Shown here: in pieces, positions 10,198-19,322 of the stretch
Position numbering within the stretch: the first letter of the stretch is position 1
How the letters are laid out: every line of letters starts with the position of its first letter
Assembly: GCF_003026215.1 (NCBI RefSeq)
Contig: NZ_PYOC01000006.1
Coordinates: 214,891-278,890, forward strand
DNA: 64,000 nt
Reading direction: 5' to 3'
Source of the DNA: Photobacterium indicum
GTDB lineage: Bacteria; Pseudomonadota; Gammaproteobacteria; Enterobacterales; Vibrionaceae
The notes under the pieces: generated by a model
Told to the model about the DNA's origin: nothing
The model's database searches: none
Seen by the model: the letters and a program-made list of their open reading frames with translations, nothing else
Position numbers and translations under genes: made by a program

Positions 10198-10214
10198 TAG
10201 CGACCCTGTCGCTA
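10198..10214 (+). promoter_or_regulatory. Perfect hairpin just before the astA ribosome binding site
   Basis: TAGCGAC, loop CCT, GTCGCTA; the stem ends eight bases before the AGGAGGG ribosome binding site of astA (10222-10228). A third structured element in the 225-base argD-astA gap. It could influence translation initiation or be an operator; nothing here decides between these. Confidence 0.5.
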
Positions 10215-10235
10215 CCTGCATCAGGAGGGAGTTCG

Positions 10236-11252
10236 ATGCTGGTTATTCGTCCTATTACCGAAGCCGATTACCCGGCGCTTATGCGCTGTGCGGAAGAATC
10301 TGGCCATGGTTTCACGTCATTACCTGTTAACGAAGAAATGCTACGTAACAGGATTGCACACTCAGTTGAAAGCTTCGGCAAAGAAGTAACCGAACCGGGC
10401 ACTGAAGGCTACTTGATGGTTGCGGAAGACACGGAAACGGGTGAAATCGCAGGAACAACGGCAATCGAAGCTGCAATTGGCCTTGATAATCCTTTCTATA
10501 CCTATCACCTCAGCACGGTTGTTCATGCCTCACGGCGTTTAGGCGTGCATAACGTCGTAAAAGTGCTGACGTTTGGTAATAACTATACGGGCAACAGTGA
10601 GCTGTGCACCTTGTTCCTTCGCCCTGAATGGCGTCAAGGCTTGAATGGTCGTTTACTGTCTAAATGTCGCTTTCTAATGATGGCAGAGCATCGCCATCGC
10701 TTTTCTGAAACGGTATTAGCAGAAATGCGTGGCGTATCAGATGAAGAGGGTAATTCCCCGTTCTGGCATTGGCTAAAAGAGCATTTCTTCTCTATTGATT
10801 TTACGCATGCTGATTACCTAACAGGTATCGGGGCCAAAGGCTTCATTGCTGATCTTATGCCAAAGCTACCGATTTACGTCAGCTTATTGAGCCCAGAAGC
10901 ACAAGCTGTGATTGGACAAGTACATGAAAAAACTCGCCCAGCATTACGCCTATTAGAAAAAGAAGGCTTTTGTTGCCGCGGTTACGTCGACATTTTTGAT
11001 GCGGGTCCAACGGTTGAATGTGACGTTCGCAATATTGAATCGGTACGCCATTCGATCACGTGTACCGTTGAGGTTGGTGAATGTACGAGTGGAAAAGACT
11101 TCATCATCAGTAATGGCTCATTTGATGGCTTCCGAGCTGTGGTGGGTAAAGTGAAGGTTGATGAAGAGAAAAACATCGCGCAGATAACCGCTGAAATGGC
11201 CGCGGCGCTGCAAGTGAAAAATGGCGATCACGTTCGTTTAATCGAGCAGTAA
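10236..11252 (+). CDS. astA: Arginine N-succinyltransferase
   Basis: First enzyme of the arginine succinyltransferase (AST) pathway: transfers succinyl from succinyl-CoA to arginine, opening arginine use as carbon and nitrogen source. The 338-residue protein starts MLVIRPITEADYPALMRCAEESG, the typical GNAT-like N-terminus of the AstA/AruG family, and carries the family stretches LSTVVHASR and LCTLFLRPEWR. A very strong ribosome binding site (AGGAGGG) fixes the start. It lies between argD and astD. The usual partners astB and astE are not adjacent. Confidence 0.93.
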   Translation: MLVIRPITEADYPALMRCAEESGHGFTSLPVNEEMLRNRIAHSVESFGKEVTEPGTEGYLMVAEDTETGEIAGTTAIEAAIGLDNPFYTYHLSTVVHASRRLGVHNVVKVLTFGNNYTGNSELCTLFLRPEWRQGLNGRLLSKCRFLMMAEHRHRFSETVLAEMRGVSDEEGNSPFWHWLKEHFFSIDFTHADYLTGIGAKGFIADLMPKLPIYVSLLSPEAQAVIGQVHEKTRPALRLLEKEGFCCRGYVDIFDAGPTVECDVRNIESVRHSITCTVEVGECTSGKDFIISNGSFDGFRAVVGKVKVDEEKNIAQITAEMAAALQVKNGDHVRLIEQ

Positions 11253-11342
11253 GCCTAGCGGTAACAGCCACAACGGTATTTAGTTATTTAAAGAAATGAT
11301 ACTTGTTCAGACGGGTATAACGGGCAGATACAGGAGAAGATC

Positions 11343-12800
11343 ATGACTCAATGGATTGCAGGAAACTGGTTAGCAGGCAAGGGCGAAGCGATGAATTCGC
11401 TAAACCCATTTAGCAGCGAAGTAATTTGGCAAGGTGATGCTGCCACTGCAGAGCAAGTTGAACAAGCGGTCAGTGCTGCCCGTGAAGCATTATCAACATG
11501 GCGTAAAACCAATTTATCAGAGCGCCAAGCTGTCGTCGAAAAATTTGCTGAGTTGGTCAAAGAGCACAGCGAGCATATCGCCCATACCATCGCAGAAGAA
11601 ACAGGCAAGCCATTATGGGAAACCCGTACTGAAGCAGGCGCGATGGTGGGTAAAATTGCGATTTCGTTACGTGCTTACCATGAACGTACAGGTGAAAAGC
11701 AAAAAGATATTGCGGGTACGGCCGCAGTATTACGCCATCGCCCATTAGGGGTTATGGCGGTATTTGGGCCGTATAATTTCCCGGGGCATTTACCGAATGG
11801 TCATATCGTTCCTGCGTTGCTATCGGGCAATACCGTAGTCTTTAAACCGTCAGAGTTAACCCCGAAAGTGGCTCAAGAAACCATGAAACTGTGGGAGCAG
11901 GCAGGATTACCTAAAGGCGTGTTGAATATGGTGCAAGGCGCACGCCCTACGGGTGAAGCACTTGCGGGCTCAAAAGGTATTGATGGTCTATTGTTTACTG
12001 GTAGTGCCAATACTGGTCATATCTTACATCGCCAATATGCAGGGCAACCGGGCAAGATGTTAGCGCTCGAAATGGGCGGCAATAATCCAATGGTTATTTC
12101 TAAGTCTTATGGCGAGTTAGATGCCACGGTCTACACTATTATTCAGTCAGCGTTTATTAGTGCTGGCCAACGTTGTACATGTGCACGCCGTTTGTATCTG
12201 CCACAGGGCACAGAAGGCGATGCAATTTTAAATCGTTTGATTGAAGCTACCGCTCAGATTCGAATTGATGGACCTTTTGCAGATCCTCAGCCATTTATGG
12301 GGCCACAAATCTCTGAGCGCGCTGCTGACGGTATTATCGCTGCACAAGCTAACTTGGCTAGCCTAGGTGCGGAGGTATTGTTAGAAGCGAAAAGAGGCCA
12401 AGGTGCGATCGTCTCTCCTGCCATTATTGAAGTCAGTAACGTGGCTGAGTTACCGGATGAAGAGCATTTCGGTCCATTACTGCAAGTTGTGCGTTATCAA
12501 GACTTACCTGAGGCTGTCGATCTTGCTAATGATACTCGCTATGGTTTATCGGCAGGTTTAGTGTCTACGGATGATAGTGAGTGGCAATATTTCATCGATA
12601 ACATTCGCGCAGGCATTGTGAACCGAAACCGCCAACTTACTGGAGCAAGTGGTGATGCACCATTCGGTGGTCCTGGGGCGTCAGGTAATTTACGTCCAAG
12701 TGCTTATTATGCTGCAGACTATTGTGCCTACCCTATGGCGTCGATGGAAGGCGAGCAAACAGAATTACCGGCACAATTATCACCTGGTATTGCACTTTAA
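11343..12800 (+). CDS. astD: Succinylglutamic semialdehyde dehydrogenase
   Basis: NAD-dependent aldehyde dehydrogenase oxidising N-succinylglutamate 5-semialdehyde in the fourth step of the AST pathway. The 485-residue protein has the Rossmann motif FTGSANTG (218-225), the general base E243 in LEMGGNNP and the catalytic C278 in AGQRCTC. Start at the ATG of MTQWIAGNW, preceded by AGGAGA. It lies 90 bases after astA and 71 bases before the DUF1338 gene. Confidence 0.94.
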   Translation: MTQWIAGNWLAGKGEAMNSLNPFSSEVIWQGDAATAEQVEQAVSAAREALSTWRKTNLSERQAVVEKFAELVKEHSEHIAHTIAEETGKPLWETRTEAGAMVGKIAISLRAYHERTGEKQKDIAGTAAVLRHRPLGVMAVFGPYNFPGHLPNGHIVPALLSGNTVVFKPSELTPKVAQETMKLWEQAGLPKGVLNMVQGARPTGEALAGSKGIDGLLFTGSANTGHILHRQYAGQPGKMLALEMGGNNPMVISKSYGELDATVYTIIQSAFISAGQRCTCARRLYLPQGTEGDAILNRLIEATAQIRIDGPFADPQPFMGPQISERAADGIIAAQANLASLGAEVLLEAKRGQGAIVSPAIIEVSNVAELPDEEHFGPLLQVVRYQDLPEAVDLANDTRYGLSAGLVSTDDSEWQYFIDNIRAGIVNRNRQLTGASGDAPFGGPGASGNLRPSAYYAADYCAYPMASMEGEQTELPAQLSPGIAL

Positions 12801-12871
12801 TCGAGTTGCGTCTTAATAAATTGGCACATTAACCAACACACTACTAATTCAGCAAAGGGGAAGGATTCATC

Positions 12872-13663
12872 ATGGAAAGAGTGGAACAATTGTTTAACGC
12901 CTTATGGCAAGACTATACCCAGCGTCTTTGTCCATCTGCAGAGCAAGTACATGCACTATTGACCGAAGATGAACCTTTACTCAATGATCATATTGCGTTG
13001 CGTACCTTCAACTTACCGAAGGTGGGGTTAGATAAACTGGCGGCTCCTTTCATTGCTATTGGTTACAAACCTTGTGGTCAATACCGCTTTGAAGCCAAAA
13101 AATTGTATGCCGAGCATTTTGAACATCCCAATCCAGCCGCTCCTAAGGTATTTATTAGTGAGTTGATGGTAGGTCAATGTTCGGCACAGCTCCAACAAGC
13201 GGTACGCGAGTTAGTTAATCAAGCCCCTGAAGCAGCATTTCATGACCCGTCATTCCTTTATGGTGGACGATTATGGGACATTGATTCAGAGACATATGAG
13301 ATGCTAGCGGCAGAAAGTGAATATGCGGGGTGGGTGGCAGCGCATGGTTTTGGTGCCAATCACTTTACGGTTAGAATTAATCAGCTTGAGCAATTTACGG
13401 AAGTACGTGATGTGAATCATTTTCTGCGTCATAACGGCTTTGCGATTAATGAATCTGGTGGGGAAGTGAAAGGCGATCCTGAAGTGATGTTAGAGCAGTC
13501 ATCGACTATGGCAGATAAAGTTGCAGTGGGTTTTCTTGATGGGGTAAAACACATTCCAGGTGGTTTTTACGAGTTTGCTAAGCGCTATCCGCAAGCTGAT
13601 GGCGAGCTATACGGTGGGTTTGTAGAAGCTTCTGCCGATAAGATTTTTGAGAGCACCAATTAA
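12872..13663 (+). CDS. DUF1338 non-haem iron protein (2-oxoadipate dioxygenase/decarboxylase family)
   Basis: A 263-residue DUF1338 protein. The family fold is vicinal-oxygen-chelate-like; the characterised member HglS turns 2-oxoadipate into 2-hydroxyglutarate with Fe(II). The expected two-His/one-Glu set can be proposed here as H40 (NDHIALRTF), H164 (GANHFTVRI) and E234 (GGFYEFAKRY), and R44 sits near the first His as in HglS. It is much shorter than HglS (which is over 400 residues), so the substrate may differ. It closes the argD-astA-astD run with 71 bases to astD and a terminator behind it, which suggests a linked role in amino-acid degradation. That link is inference. Confidence 0.8.
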   Translation: MERVEQLFNALWQDYTQRLCPSAEQVHALLTEDEPLLNDHIALRTFNLPKVGLDKLAAPFIAIGYKPCGQYRFEAKKLYAEHFEHPNPAAPKVFISELMVGQCSAQLQQAVRELVNQAPEAAFHDPSFLYGGRLWDIDSETYEMLAAESEYAGWVAAHGFGANHFTVRINQLEQFTEVRDVNHFLRHNGFAINESGGEVKGDPEVMLEQSSTMADKVAVGFLDGVKHIPGGFYEFAKRYPQADGELYGGFVEASADKIFESTN

Positions 13664-13704
13664 CCGCTAATTGGTGAGCGGTGGTTATCATTAATATTGA
13701 TTAA

Positions 13705-13730
13705 GCAGCGACGTTGGTCGCTGCTTTTTT
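13705..13730 (+). terminator. Terminator of the argD-astA-astD-DUF1338 group
   Basis: Perfect eight-base stem GCAGCGAC / GTCGCTGC (13705-13724) with a GTTG loop, followed by six Ts. It ends the arginine cluster transcript. Confidence 0.92.
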
Positions 13731-13923
13731 AATGTTCGCTATCTAAGGTGTTTGCCCATAGTTCACCGTCATAGACGCAGTGGTGGCGTCGGCTGAAATT
13801 GGTTTGTTGCTCTAGGTAATGGCGCTGGTCACTGAACCCTGTCATTTCAACAGTGGTGGGTAACGAAGCAATGATGGCTGGTGTTGGTAGGTGCGTGTTT
13901 GGCGCAAAGCGTTCGATATCCAT
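13729..13923 (-). CDS. Possible small hypothetical protein, 64 residues
   Basis: An open frame from the ATG at 13923 to the edge of the preceding terminator, encoding MDIERFAPNTHLPTPAI and a polar, His/Arg-containing C-terminal half. I recognise no family. It is convergent with the DUF1338 gene and fills the gap before crp. No clear ribosome binding site precedes the ATG, and no upstream promoter stands out, so it may be a chance frame. The 200 bases between it and the crp terminator contain nothing else I can support. Confidence 0.3.
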   Translation of the reverse strand: MDIERFAPNTHLPTPAIIASLPTTVEMTGFSDQRHYLEQQTNFSRRHHCVYDGELWANTLDSEH

Positions 13924-14122
13924 ATCAGACGTCTCAATATAAAAGCATATGCACAATGTAGCACTCTTTCAGAGCATGGCAAGTGAATTGATTGTGATGA
14001 GAGCGACAAAATATGCCTTTGAGGGATTAATAATGCTTTGTGTTAATCGCAGGGTGTGAGCGGGGTAGGGTAGGAAGGGAAATAGTCACCGTGCTGTGAG
14101 TCTATATAACAAACAGAGATAT

Positions 14123-14147
14123 AAAAAAAGCCGCTCAAAGCGGCTTT
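14123..14147 (-). terminator. Terminator of crp
   Basis: On the minus strand: stem AAAGCCGCT / AGCGGCTTT (14127-14147) with a three-base loop, then a T-run. It lies 25 bases beyond the crp stop codon. Confidence 0.92.
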
Positions 14148-14171
14148 ATTAGAATGGTAATTTATGGATGT

Positions 14172-14804
14172 TTAGCGAGTGCCGTAAACAACAATAGTCT
14201 TACCGTGAGCAGAGATAAGGTTCTGCTCTTCTAGCATTTTAAGAATACGACCAACTGTTTCACGAGAACAACCAACGATCTGGCCGATTTCTTGACGAGT
14301 GATCTTAATCTGCATACCGTCTGGGTGAGTCATCGCATCAGGTTGCTTAGCAAGATTTAGCAATGTCTGTGCGATACGGCCTGTAACATCCAAGAATGCA
14401 AGGTCACCTACTTTCTGGCTAGTCACTTGTAAGCGAGTTGCCATTTGAGAAGATAGACGCATTAGAATGTCAGGGTTAACCTGAATAAGTTGACGGAATT
14501 TCTTGAACGAAATTTCAGCCACTTCACAAGGTGATTTAGCACGTACCCATGCAGTACGTTCTTGGTCTTCTTCAAATAAGCCAAGCTCACCAATGAAGTC
14601 ACCTTGATTAAGGTAAGAAAGGATCATTTCTTTACCTTCTTCATCTTTAATCAATACGGCAACAGAGCCTTTCACGATGTAATAAAGCGTTTCTGCTTTT
14701 TCACCAGCATGAATCAAAGTACTCTTTGAAGGGTACTTGTGGATGTGGCAATGGGAAAGAAACCACTCTAGAGTAGGATCTGTTTGAGGTTTACCTGGTA
14801 CCAT
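14172..14804 (-). CDS. crp: cAMP receptor protein CRP
   Basis: Global catabolite regulator: binds cAMP and then TGTGA-N6-TCACA DNA sites. The 210-residue length equals the E. coli protein and nearly every residue matches it. The N-terminal cyclic-nucleotide pocket includes [10 protein letters not shown] (R83 region in ERTAWVRAK), the dimer helix carries the cAMP-contacting TSQK, and the C-terminal winged helix has the recognition helix [10 protein letters not shown]. It faces yhfA across a 249-base divergent region that contains a CRP-like site, as in E. coli. Confidence 0.98.
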   Translation of the reverse strand: MVPGKPQTDPTLEWFLSHCHIHKYPSKSTLIHAGEKAETLYYIVKGSVAVLIKDEEGKEMILSYLNQGDFIGELGLFEEDQERTAWVRAKSPCEVAEISFKKFRQLIQVNPDILMRLSSQMATRLQVTSQKVGDLAFLDVTGRIAQTLLNLAKQPDAMTHPDGMQIKITRQEIGQIVGCSRETVGRILKMLEEQNLISAHGKTIVVYGTR

Positions 14805-15011
14805 ATTACTAACTTCCTCTGCGTTTGTTGCCCAACAACGACATCCCTATAGTTTGACGGTGGGCCTAACAATAGTATTGTTCGCTGATTAGGATATTCA
14901 TTCAGCCGCTGTGCTGCAAGCTAACCTGAATAATTACCCTTGAGTTTATCTTTTTTCGACGGGTATTTCTTGATATTGATCTATCTGGAGCCGTCATTTG
15001 GTACTCATAAG

Positions 15012-15027
15012 TGTGCACATGATCACA
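15012..15027 (+). promoter_or_regulatory. CRP-binding site in the crp-yhfA divergent region
   Basis: TGTGC, six bases, TCACA: one mismatch to the consensus half-sites with exact spacing. It is centred about 35 bases before the yhfA start and about 215 bases before the crp start. CRP control of its own divergent region is known in E. coli. Here the closeness to yhfA suggests direct control of that gene, perhaps repression if it overlaps the core promoter. Confidence 0.7.
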
Positions 15028-15053
15028 CAGTCATTAGTTAATTGGAGAATGCG

Positions 15054-15458
15054 ATGAAATCACGCGTGAAATGGGTAGAAGGAATGACTTTCCTTGCTCA
15101 ATCAAATTCGGGTCATAGTGTTGTGATGGACGGTAATAGTGGCGAAAAAGCACCAAGCCCAATGGAACTTGTTTTGATGGCTGCTGGTGGATGTAGCTCG
15201 GTAGATGTCGTCGACGGATTAAAATCTGCGGGACAAAAAATCACAGCCTGTGAGGCACAAATTGACGCCGAACGCCGAGAGCAATCCCCTCGATTATTTA
15301 CCGGTGCGAATCTGCATTTTGTTGTAACTGGCTATGATTTGGATGAATCGCTGGTGGCTAAAGCGGTTAGTGATTCATTAGAAAAATATTGCTCAGTGTG
15401 CTTAATGTTAGGAAAAGGGGTTGAATTAACCCATTCCTATGAGGTCGTTAACGCCTAA
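15054..15458 (+). CDS. yhfA: OsmC/Ohr family protein YhfA
   Basis: A 134-residue OsmC-fold protein. Start chosen at the ATG at 15054 (GGAG seven bases upstream); an in-frame TTG at 15042 is unlikely. The segment PSPMELVLMAAGGCSSVDVVDGL carries the first conserved Cys, and KYCSVCLMLGKG carries the second region, typical of the subgroup next to crp. OsmC/Ohr proteins reduce organic peroxides through a Cys pair, but the YhfA branch has no firmly assigned substrate. Divergent from crp, as in E. coli. Confidence 0.88.
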   Translation: MKSRVKWVEGMTFLAQSNSGHSVVMDGNSGEKAPSPMELVLMAAGGCSSVDVVDGLKSAGQKITACEAQIDAERREQSPRLFTGANLHFVVTGYDLDESLVAKAVSDSLEKYCSVCLMLGKGVELTHSYEVVNA

Positions 15459-15463
15459 AAAAT

Positions 15464-15498
15464 CGAGTAACGGACTGATAGTGCCGTTACTCGTTTTT
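15464..15498 (+). terminator. Bidirectional terminator between yhfA and prkB
   Basis: Ten-base stem CGAGTAACGG / CCGTTACTCG (15464-15493) flanked by a T-run on the right and an A-run on the left, so it can end yhfA rightward and prkB leftward. Confidence 0.88.
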
Positions 15499-15546
15499 AG
15501 CTATTGTTTTTGTCAGATTTAATTGGCTATATTTAGCTAACGTCGT

Positions 15547-16416
15547 TTACCCGACTTTGCCGGTATCAATCAGTTGCTGGATGAGTGGACGGACAATAAG
15601 CTCCATCGCAAAACTCATTTTACCGCCCGGCACAACTAAAGTATTGTGGCGTGACATGAACGAGCCTTGGATCATCGACAGCAAATAAGGGAAATCGACA
15701 TTCTCGATGCCACGGAAACGGATCACCACAAAACTTTCATCTAGGCTTGGGATCCCCTTGGCACTAAATGGGTTGGATGTGTCTACCGTGGGGACGCGTT
15801 GAAAATTAATGTGGGTACGAGAAAATTGTGGTGTGATGTAATTAAGATAGTCGTCCATCGACCTGACGATCGATTCCATCACGGCTTCACGTGAATGACC
15901 GCGATCACGGGTATCACGAACGATTTTTTGAATCCACTCTAAGTTTACAATCGGTACCATGCCGATTAGCAAATCAACGTGTTCAGCCGCATTTACCTCA
16001 CCATCAACCACGCCACCGTGTAAACCTTCATAGAATAAGACATCGGTATTTTCTGGTAGCTTTTGCCATGGGGTAAAAGACCCCGGCATTTGATTGTACG
16101 GTACGGCTTCATCGAATGTGTGCAAGTAACGTCGGAACTGACCGCTACCATCATCGCCATATTGGCGAAAGAATTTTTCGAGTTGTGGAAAGTCGTTGGC
16201 CTCAGGGCCAAAGTAACTGATATGACGACCTTGCTCTTTCGCTTTGCGAATTTCAACATCCATTTCTGGACGGGTATAACGATGGAAGCTGTCGCCTTCA
16301 AGCCACGAGGCATTGATGTTCATCATATTGAACATTTTACGAAAAGCTTCAGAGGTGGTGGTGGTTCCCGCACCAGACGACCCTGTCACTGCAATAATGG
16401 GATGTTTTGCAGACAT
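15547..16416 (-). CDS. prkB: Phosphoribulokinase-like protein
   Basis: P-loop kinase of the phosphoribulokinase/uridine kinase superfamily, 289 residues, with Walker A GSSGAGTTT at 12-20. The family residues of the class I bacterial (PrkB) group are visible, for example GDSFHRYTR, YEGLHGG and the late RFRGIENVDFPYLL. No RuBisCO genes are in the window and Vibrionaceae do not fix CO2, so the in vivo substrate is uncertain. The position between yheU and yhfA/crp is the conserved enteric order. Confidence 0.9.
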   Translation of the reverse strand: MSAKHPIIAVTGSSGAGTTTTSEAFRKMFNMMNINASWLEGDSFHRYTRPEMDVEIRKAKEQGRHISYFGPEANDFPQLEKFFRQYGDDGSGQFRRYLHTFDEAVPYNQMPGSFTPWQKLPENTDVLFYEGLHGGVVDGEVNAAEHVDLLIGMVPIVNLEWIQKIVRDTRDRGHSREAVMESIVRSMDDYLNYITPQFSRTHINFQRVPTVDTSNPFSAKGIPSLDESFVVIRFRGIENVDFPYLLSMIQGSFMSRHNTLVVPGGKMSFAMELIVRPLIQQLIDTGKVG

Positions 16417-16537
16417 GAAATATCCTGTCGTTAAGATTACGCTACAAGTTATTAACAGGATGTTAAGTCTAGGTCAAGGTAAAGTCGTTCTCAAATATTG
16501 AAAATGCTATCAGTCGCATATCTTGAGTTGTTAATAA

Positions 16538-16753
16538 CTACCCCAGTTCGCTACGTAATTTAATATCGACAGATTCATGTAATTCAGAGAATACTATCAC
16601 CACATCTCCTGCATCTAATTGTTGGCGAACATGCTGTACTTTTTGCTCCATGGTGAGCTCATTATCACCGTAATCAGTGCCTTCACGTAGAACGAAATGT
16701 TCAATTAAGCTAGTAAGTGTATCAGGGGTAAGGTCTTGCCAAGGTATGATCAT
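16538..16753 (-). CDS. yheU: UPF0270 family protein YheU
   Basis: A 71-residue protein when started at the ATG at 16753 ([13 protein letters not shown]), which aligns with the E. coli YheU N-terminus; an ATG three codons upstream is possible. The family signature [13 protein letters not shown] is present. Function unknown. No clear ribosome binding site is seen before either start. It sits between yheT and prkB on the same strand, so the three may be co-transcribed. Confidence 0.88.
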   Translation of the reverse strand: MIIPWQDLTPDTLTSLIEHFVLREGTDYGDNELTMEQKVQHVRQQLDAGDVVIVFSELHESVDIKLRSELG

Positions 16754-16835
16754 AATGCGCACAAATAAAGAGAGTGATTTAAGCTGACTATTTTATCAGT
16801 TGTTTTAGTTAGCTGTTAGGCTTCAGCGCTCGGTT

Positions 16836-17798
16836 TTAGCTTATATGTCGATGAAACCATTCCGGCACTGTTTTTTCTAACCAAAAGTTTGGGTTTCGCC
16901 ACGAACCAGACACAAAGCCAACATGCCCACCATTAGGCGTTAAGTGGTAATCCACGTGAGAAGGCAGGGGTTGTGCTGGAATAACGGCCTCGGTCATGAA
17001 AGGGTCGTCTTTGGCGTGAATAACACGTAGCGGAATTTTGACGTGTTGTAATTTATCAATACCACTGCATTGTTGATAGTAATCAGCCGCATCTTTGAAG
17101 CCATGCAAAGGGGCGGTGACCAGTTCATCAAATTGCCATAACGACTGAATTTTTTCGACTTGTTGTGGAGCAATCGGCATTTCATCGGCTAGGTTCATAA
17201 TCTTTTTGATTAGATTTTTTTTCATCGAGTTTAATAAATATTGCTGATAAACCTTAGAAAAGCCTTGTTGGATTCGTTCTGAACATGACGCTAAATTTAA
17301 GGGGGGTGAAATAACCTGTGCTGCGGTGAGCCCTGATTGGTCACCTGCGGCGGCTAAATAGTTCACCAGCATATTGCCACCGAGCGAGATCCCAACGGCA
17401 AAAAAGGGTCGGTTAGGAAATTGTTGTTTTAGCCATTGGATAAAAAATGTGGCGTCATTGATCTCACCTGAATGATAACTGCGAGGCTGGCGATTAATCT
17501 CTCCACTGCAACCTCGAAAGTGCATCATAACCCCGAGCCAATTTTGTTGTTTAGCAGCGTGCAATAAACCATTGGCATACGGGCTACCGAAACTGCCCTC
17601 TAAACCATGAAAAAGGATCATCAAGGGTTGTTGGTGATCGTTATTGGGTTGCTCTGTCCATGCTAAATCCAAAAAGTCTCCATCGGGTGTTTCGAGCCGC
17701 TGAGTAACGGGCGTAAACAATGGCTTGCGACGAATAAAACGCGGTAAAAGGGTTTGAAGGTGTGCGTTCTTGAGACCGCTCGCTGGCTTAAAAGGCAT
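16836..17798 (-). CDS. yheT: Alpha/beta hydrolase YheT
   Basis: A 320-residue hydrolase of the YheT/ABHD1-3 group. The nucleophile elbow GISLGG places Ser at 138, the oxyanion region is LFHGLEGS (62-69), the acid lies in HAKDDPFM and the catalytic His in NGGHVGF. Members of this group act as esterases or lipases on medium-chain or phospholipid substrates; the bacterial substrate is not settled. Strand and neighbours (yheU, yheS region) follow the enteric order, except that a MocR gene and an exporter are inserted between yheT and yheS. Confidence 0.88.
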   Translation of the reverse strand: MPFKPASGLKNAHLQTLLPRFIRRKPLFTPVTQRLETPDGDFLDLAWTEQPNNDHQQPLMILFHGLEGSFGSPYANGLLHAAKQQNWLGVMMHFRGCSGEINRQPRSYHSGEINDATFFIQWLKQQFPNRPFFAVGISLGGNMLVNYLAAAGDQSGLTAAQVISPPLNLASCSERIQQGFSKVYQQYLLNSMKKNLIKKIMNLADEMPIAPQQVEKIQSLWQFDELVTAPLHGFKDAADYYQQCSGIDKLQHVKIPLRVIHAKDDPFMTEAVIPAQPLPSHVDYHLTPNGGHVGFVSGSWRNPNFWLEKTVPEWFHRHIS

Positions 17799-17835
17799 AG
17801 GGCTCTCCGTTTAATACATTAGCTCGTGTATAGAT

Positions 17836-19236
17836 TCAGAGCGTGAAATCGTTAATGGGATCTTTTTTAAGTAACTCAGAAAGTATAAGCAATCCTTGTT
17901 CCAACTTCCTATGTGTAAATGGGGCACTGATGGCAAGTCTAATGGCTGGTGGAATGGTACTGCCTGGCGGCGAGAACAATTCCCCAGATTTAACCACGAC
18001 ACCTTGCTGATTAGCGACCTGAACAAAGTCGCTCAATAGCCAGTAGTCGGGCAGTGTCAGCCATACATGAAAGCTATGAGGGCTATGTTGAATATCAAAG
18101 TGCCCAAGGTGTTGAGCCACGAGTTGCTGGCGCTGAGTAATATCAGTACGTATTTGACGCAAGATACGATCAGCATCCCCGCTAATAATCAACTCACAGG
18201 CGATGCCTGTTAGCAAAGGGCTGATCATTAAGCTGTGATTATGCAAGGCGGCGTTTAAGCGTTTTTGTAATCGTGTGGGTACTTGAATATAACCAAGGCG
18301 CAATCCAGGAGCTAGACATTTAGATAGCCCACCAATATGGATCACTTGTTCTGAATTGATGTTCACCATTGGTGTCGGGCGCTCAGTTGGCAATAGCCCA
18401 TTCACGTCGTCTTCAACAAATAATACTTGGTGCTGTTGGCAAATCGCGAGGATGTCTTGGCGGCGTTGCTCGCCCATCGTTACTGTTGTTGGGTTTTGTA
18501 AGGTTGGGGTGCTGTAAATAATACGCGGTTGATACAAACGGCAAGCGGCTTCTAAGCTTGCAGGTATGAGCCCTTCTTCATCCATTTCAACAGGTTTTAT
18601 CGATATTTGTTGCTGGCGTGCCAAGCTTAAAAATCCGGGGTATGACACATGCTCAACCAATACCGTATCCCCACTACGGCAAAAAGCGGCGAGCACTAAT
18701 TGGGCTGCATGCTGCCCGCCAGAGGTAAAATGTACGCGCTGTGGGTCAAGTTCAAATCCTTTCTGCTGAAGCCACCCACACACAATGTCACGGTGCTCGG
18801 CTAGCCCCTGCGGATCTTGATACAGCATCATTTGATTCAGTTGCTCAGGGTGCGCAGCAATATTCGCCATTGCGTGTTTGAGCATGTCCGATCGATCAAG
18901 GCGCGGGGGAATGTTGTAGCCGAAGTTACATTCCTCTTCTTCTTGCTCTGAATAGTTATAAACCCAGCTTGGTTGATTTGCCTGACACACATAAGTGCCT
19001 GCACCGATACGCGCTTCGACCAGACCTCGTCGCTCTGCTTCTGCATAAGCGCGGGTAATTGTTCCAACAGTGACAGTGAGCTGATCGGCTAATGCGCGAT
19101 GGGTGGGCAATTTGCTACCAGGCTGTAATTGCCCAGAATCTACCTGCAATGCAATCGCATCGGCAATTTGACGGTAGATAGGATCACTTTTGTGCTCACT
19201 GGTAGTGGGTTTTAATACAATATTCATGATTGTCAT
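17836..19236 (-). CDS. MocR-type transcriptional regulator (GntR HTH plus aminotransferase-like domain)
   Basis: I start it at the ATG at 19236 (466 residues, MTIMNIVLKP); the frame extends to a TTG at 19338 but that part lies in the promoter. An N-terminal GntR winged helix (about residues 15-80, with GTITRAYAEAERRGLVEAR) joins a fold-type I aminotransferase domain. The PLP lysine is in IGGLSKCLAPGLRLGY. MocR proteins sense PLP-linked amino compounds and usually control an adjacent divergent gene, here the LysE-type exporter. The pair interrupts the conserved yheT-yheS order, so it is likely an insertion. The ligand cannot be told from sequence. Confidence 0.88.
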   Translation of the reverse strand: MTIMNIVLKPTTSEHKSDPIYRQIADAIALQVDSGQLQPGSKLPTHRALADQLTVTVGTITRAYAEAERRGLVEARIGAGTYVCQANQPSWVYNYSEQEEEECNFGYNIPPRLDRSDMLKHAMANIAAHPEQLNQMMLYQDPQGLAEHRDIVCGWLQQKGFELDPQRVHFTSGGQHAAQLVLAAFCRSGDTVLVEHVSYPGFLSLARQQQISIKPVEMDEEGLIPASLEAACRLYQPRIIYSTPTLQNPTTVTMGEQRRQDILAICQQHQVLFVEDDVNGLLPTERPTPMVNINSEQVIHIGGLSKCLAPGLRLGYIQVPTRLQKRLNAALHNHSLMISPLLTGIACELIISGDADRILRQIRTDITQRQQLVAQHLGHFDIQHSPHSFHVWLTLPDYWLLSDFVQVANQQGVVVKSGELFSPPGSTIPPAIRLAISAPFTHRKLEQGLLILSELLKKDPINDFTL

Positions 19237-19245
19237 GGTGACAAT
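19229..19245. promoter_or_regulatory. Inverted repeat over the MocR start codon
   Basis: ATTGTCA, three bases, TGACAAT, perfectly symmetric and covering the ATG of the regulator. It could be an operator for autoregulation or a translation-blocking hairpin. It shares the ATTGT half with the larger palindrome at 19323, which hints at related binding sites. Confidence 0.45.
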
Positions 19246-19322
19246 AAACCTTTTGATCACTGTTAAGCCAACTGTTAGGGTTAATTGTGCGTGAAAAACA
19301 ATCAAAACACAAAGAGTACTTG

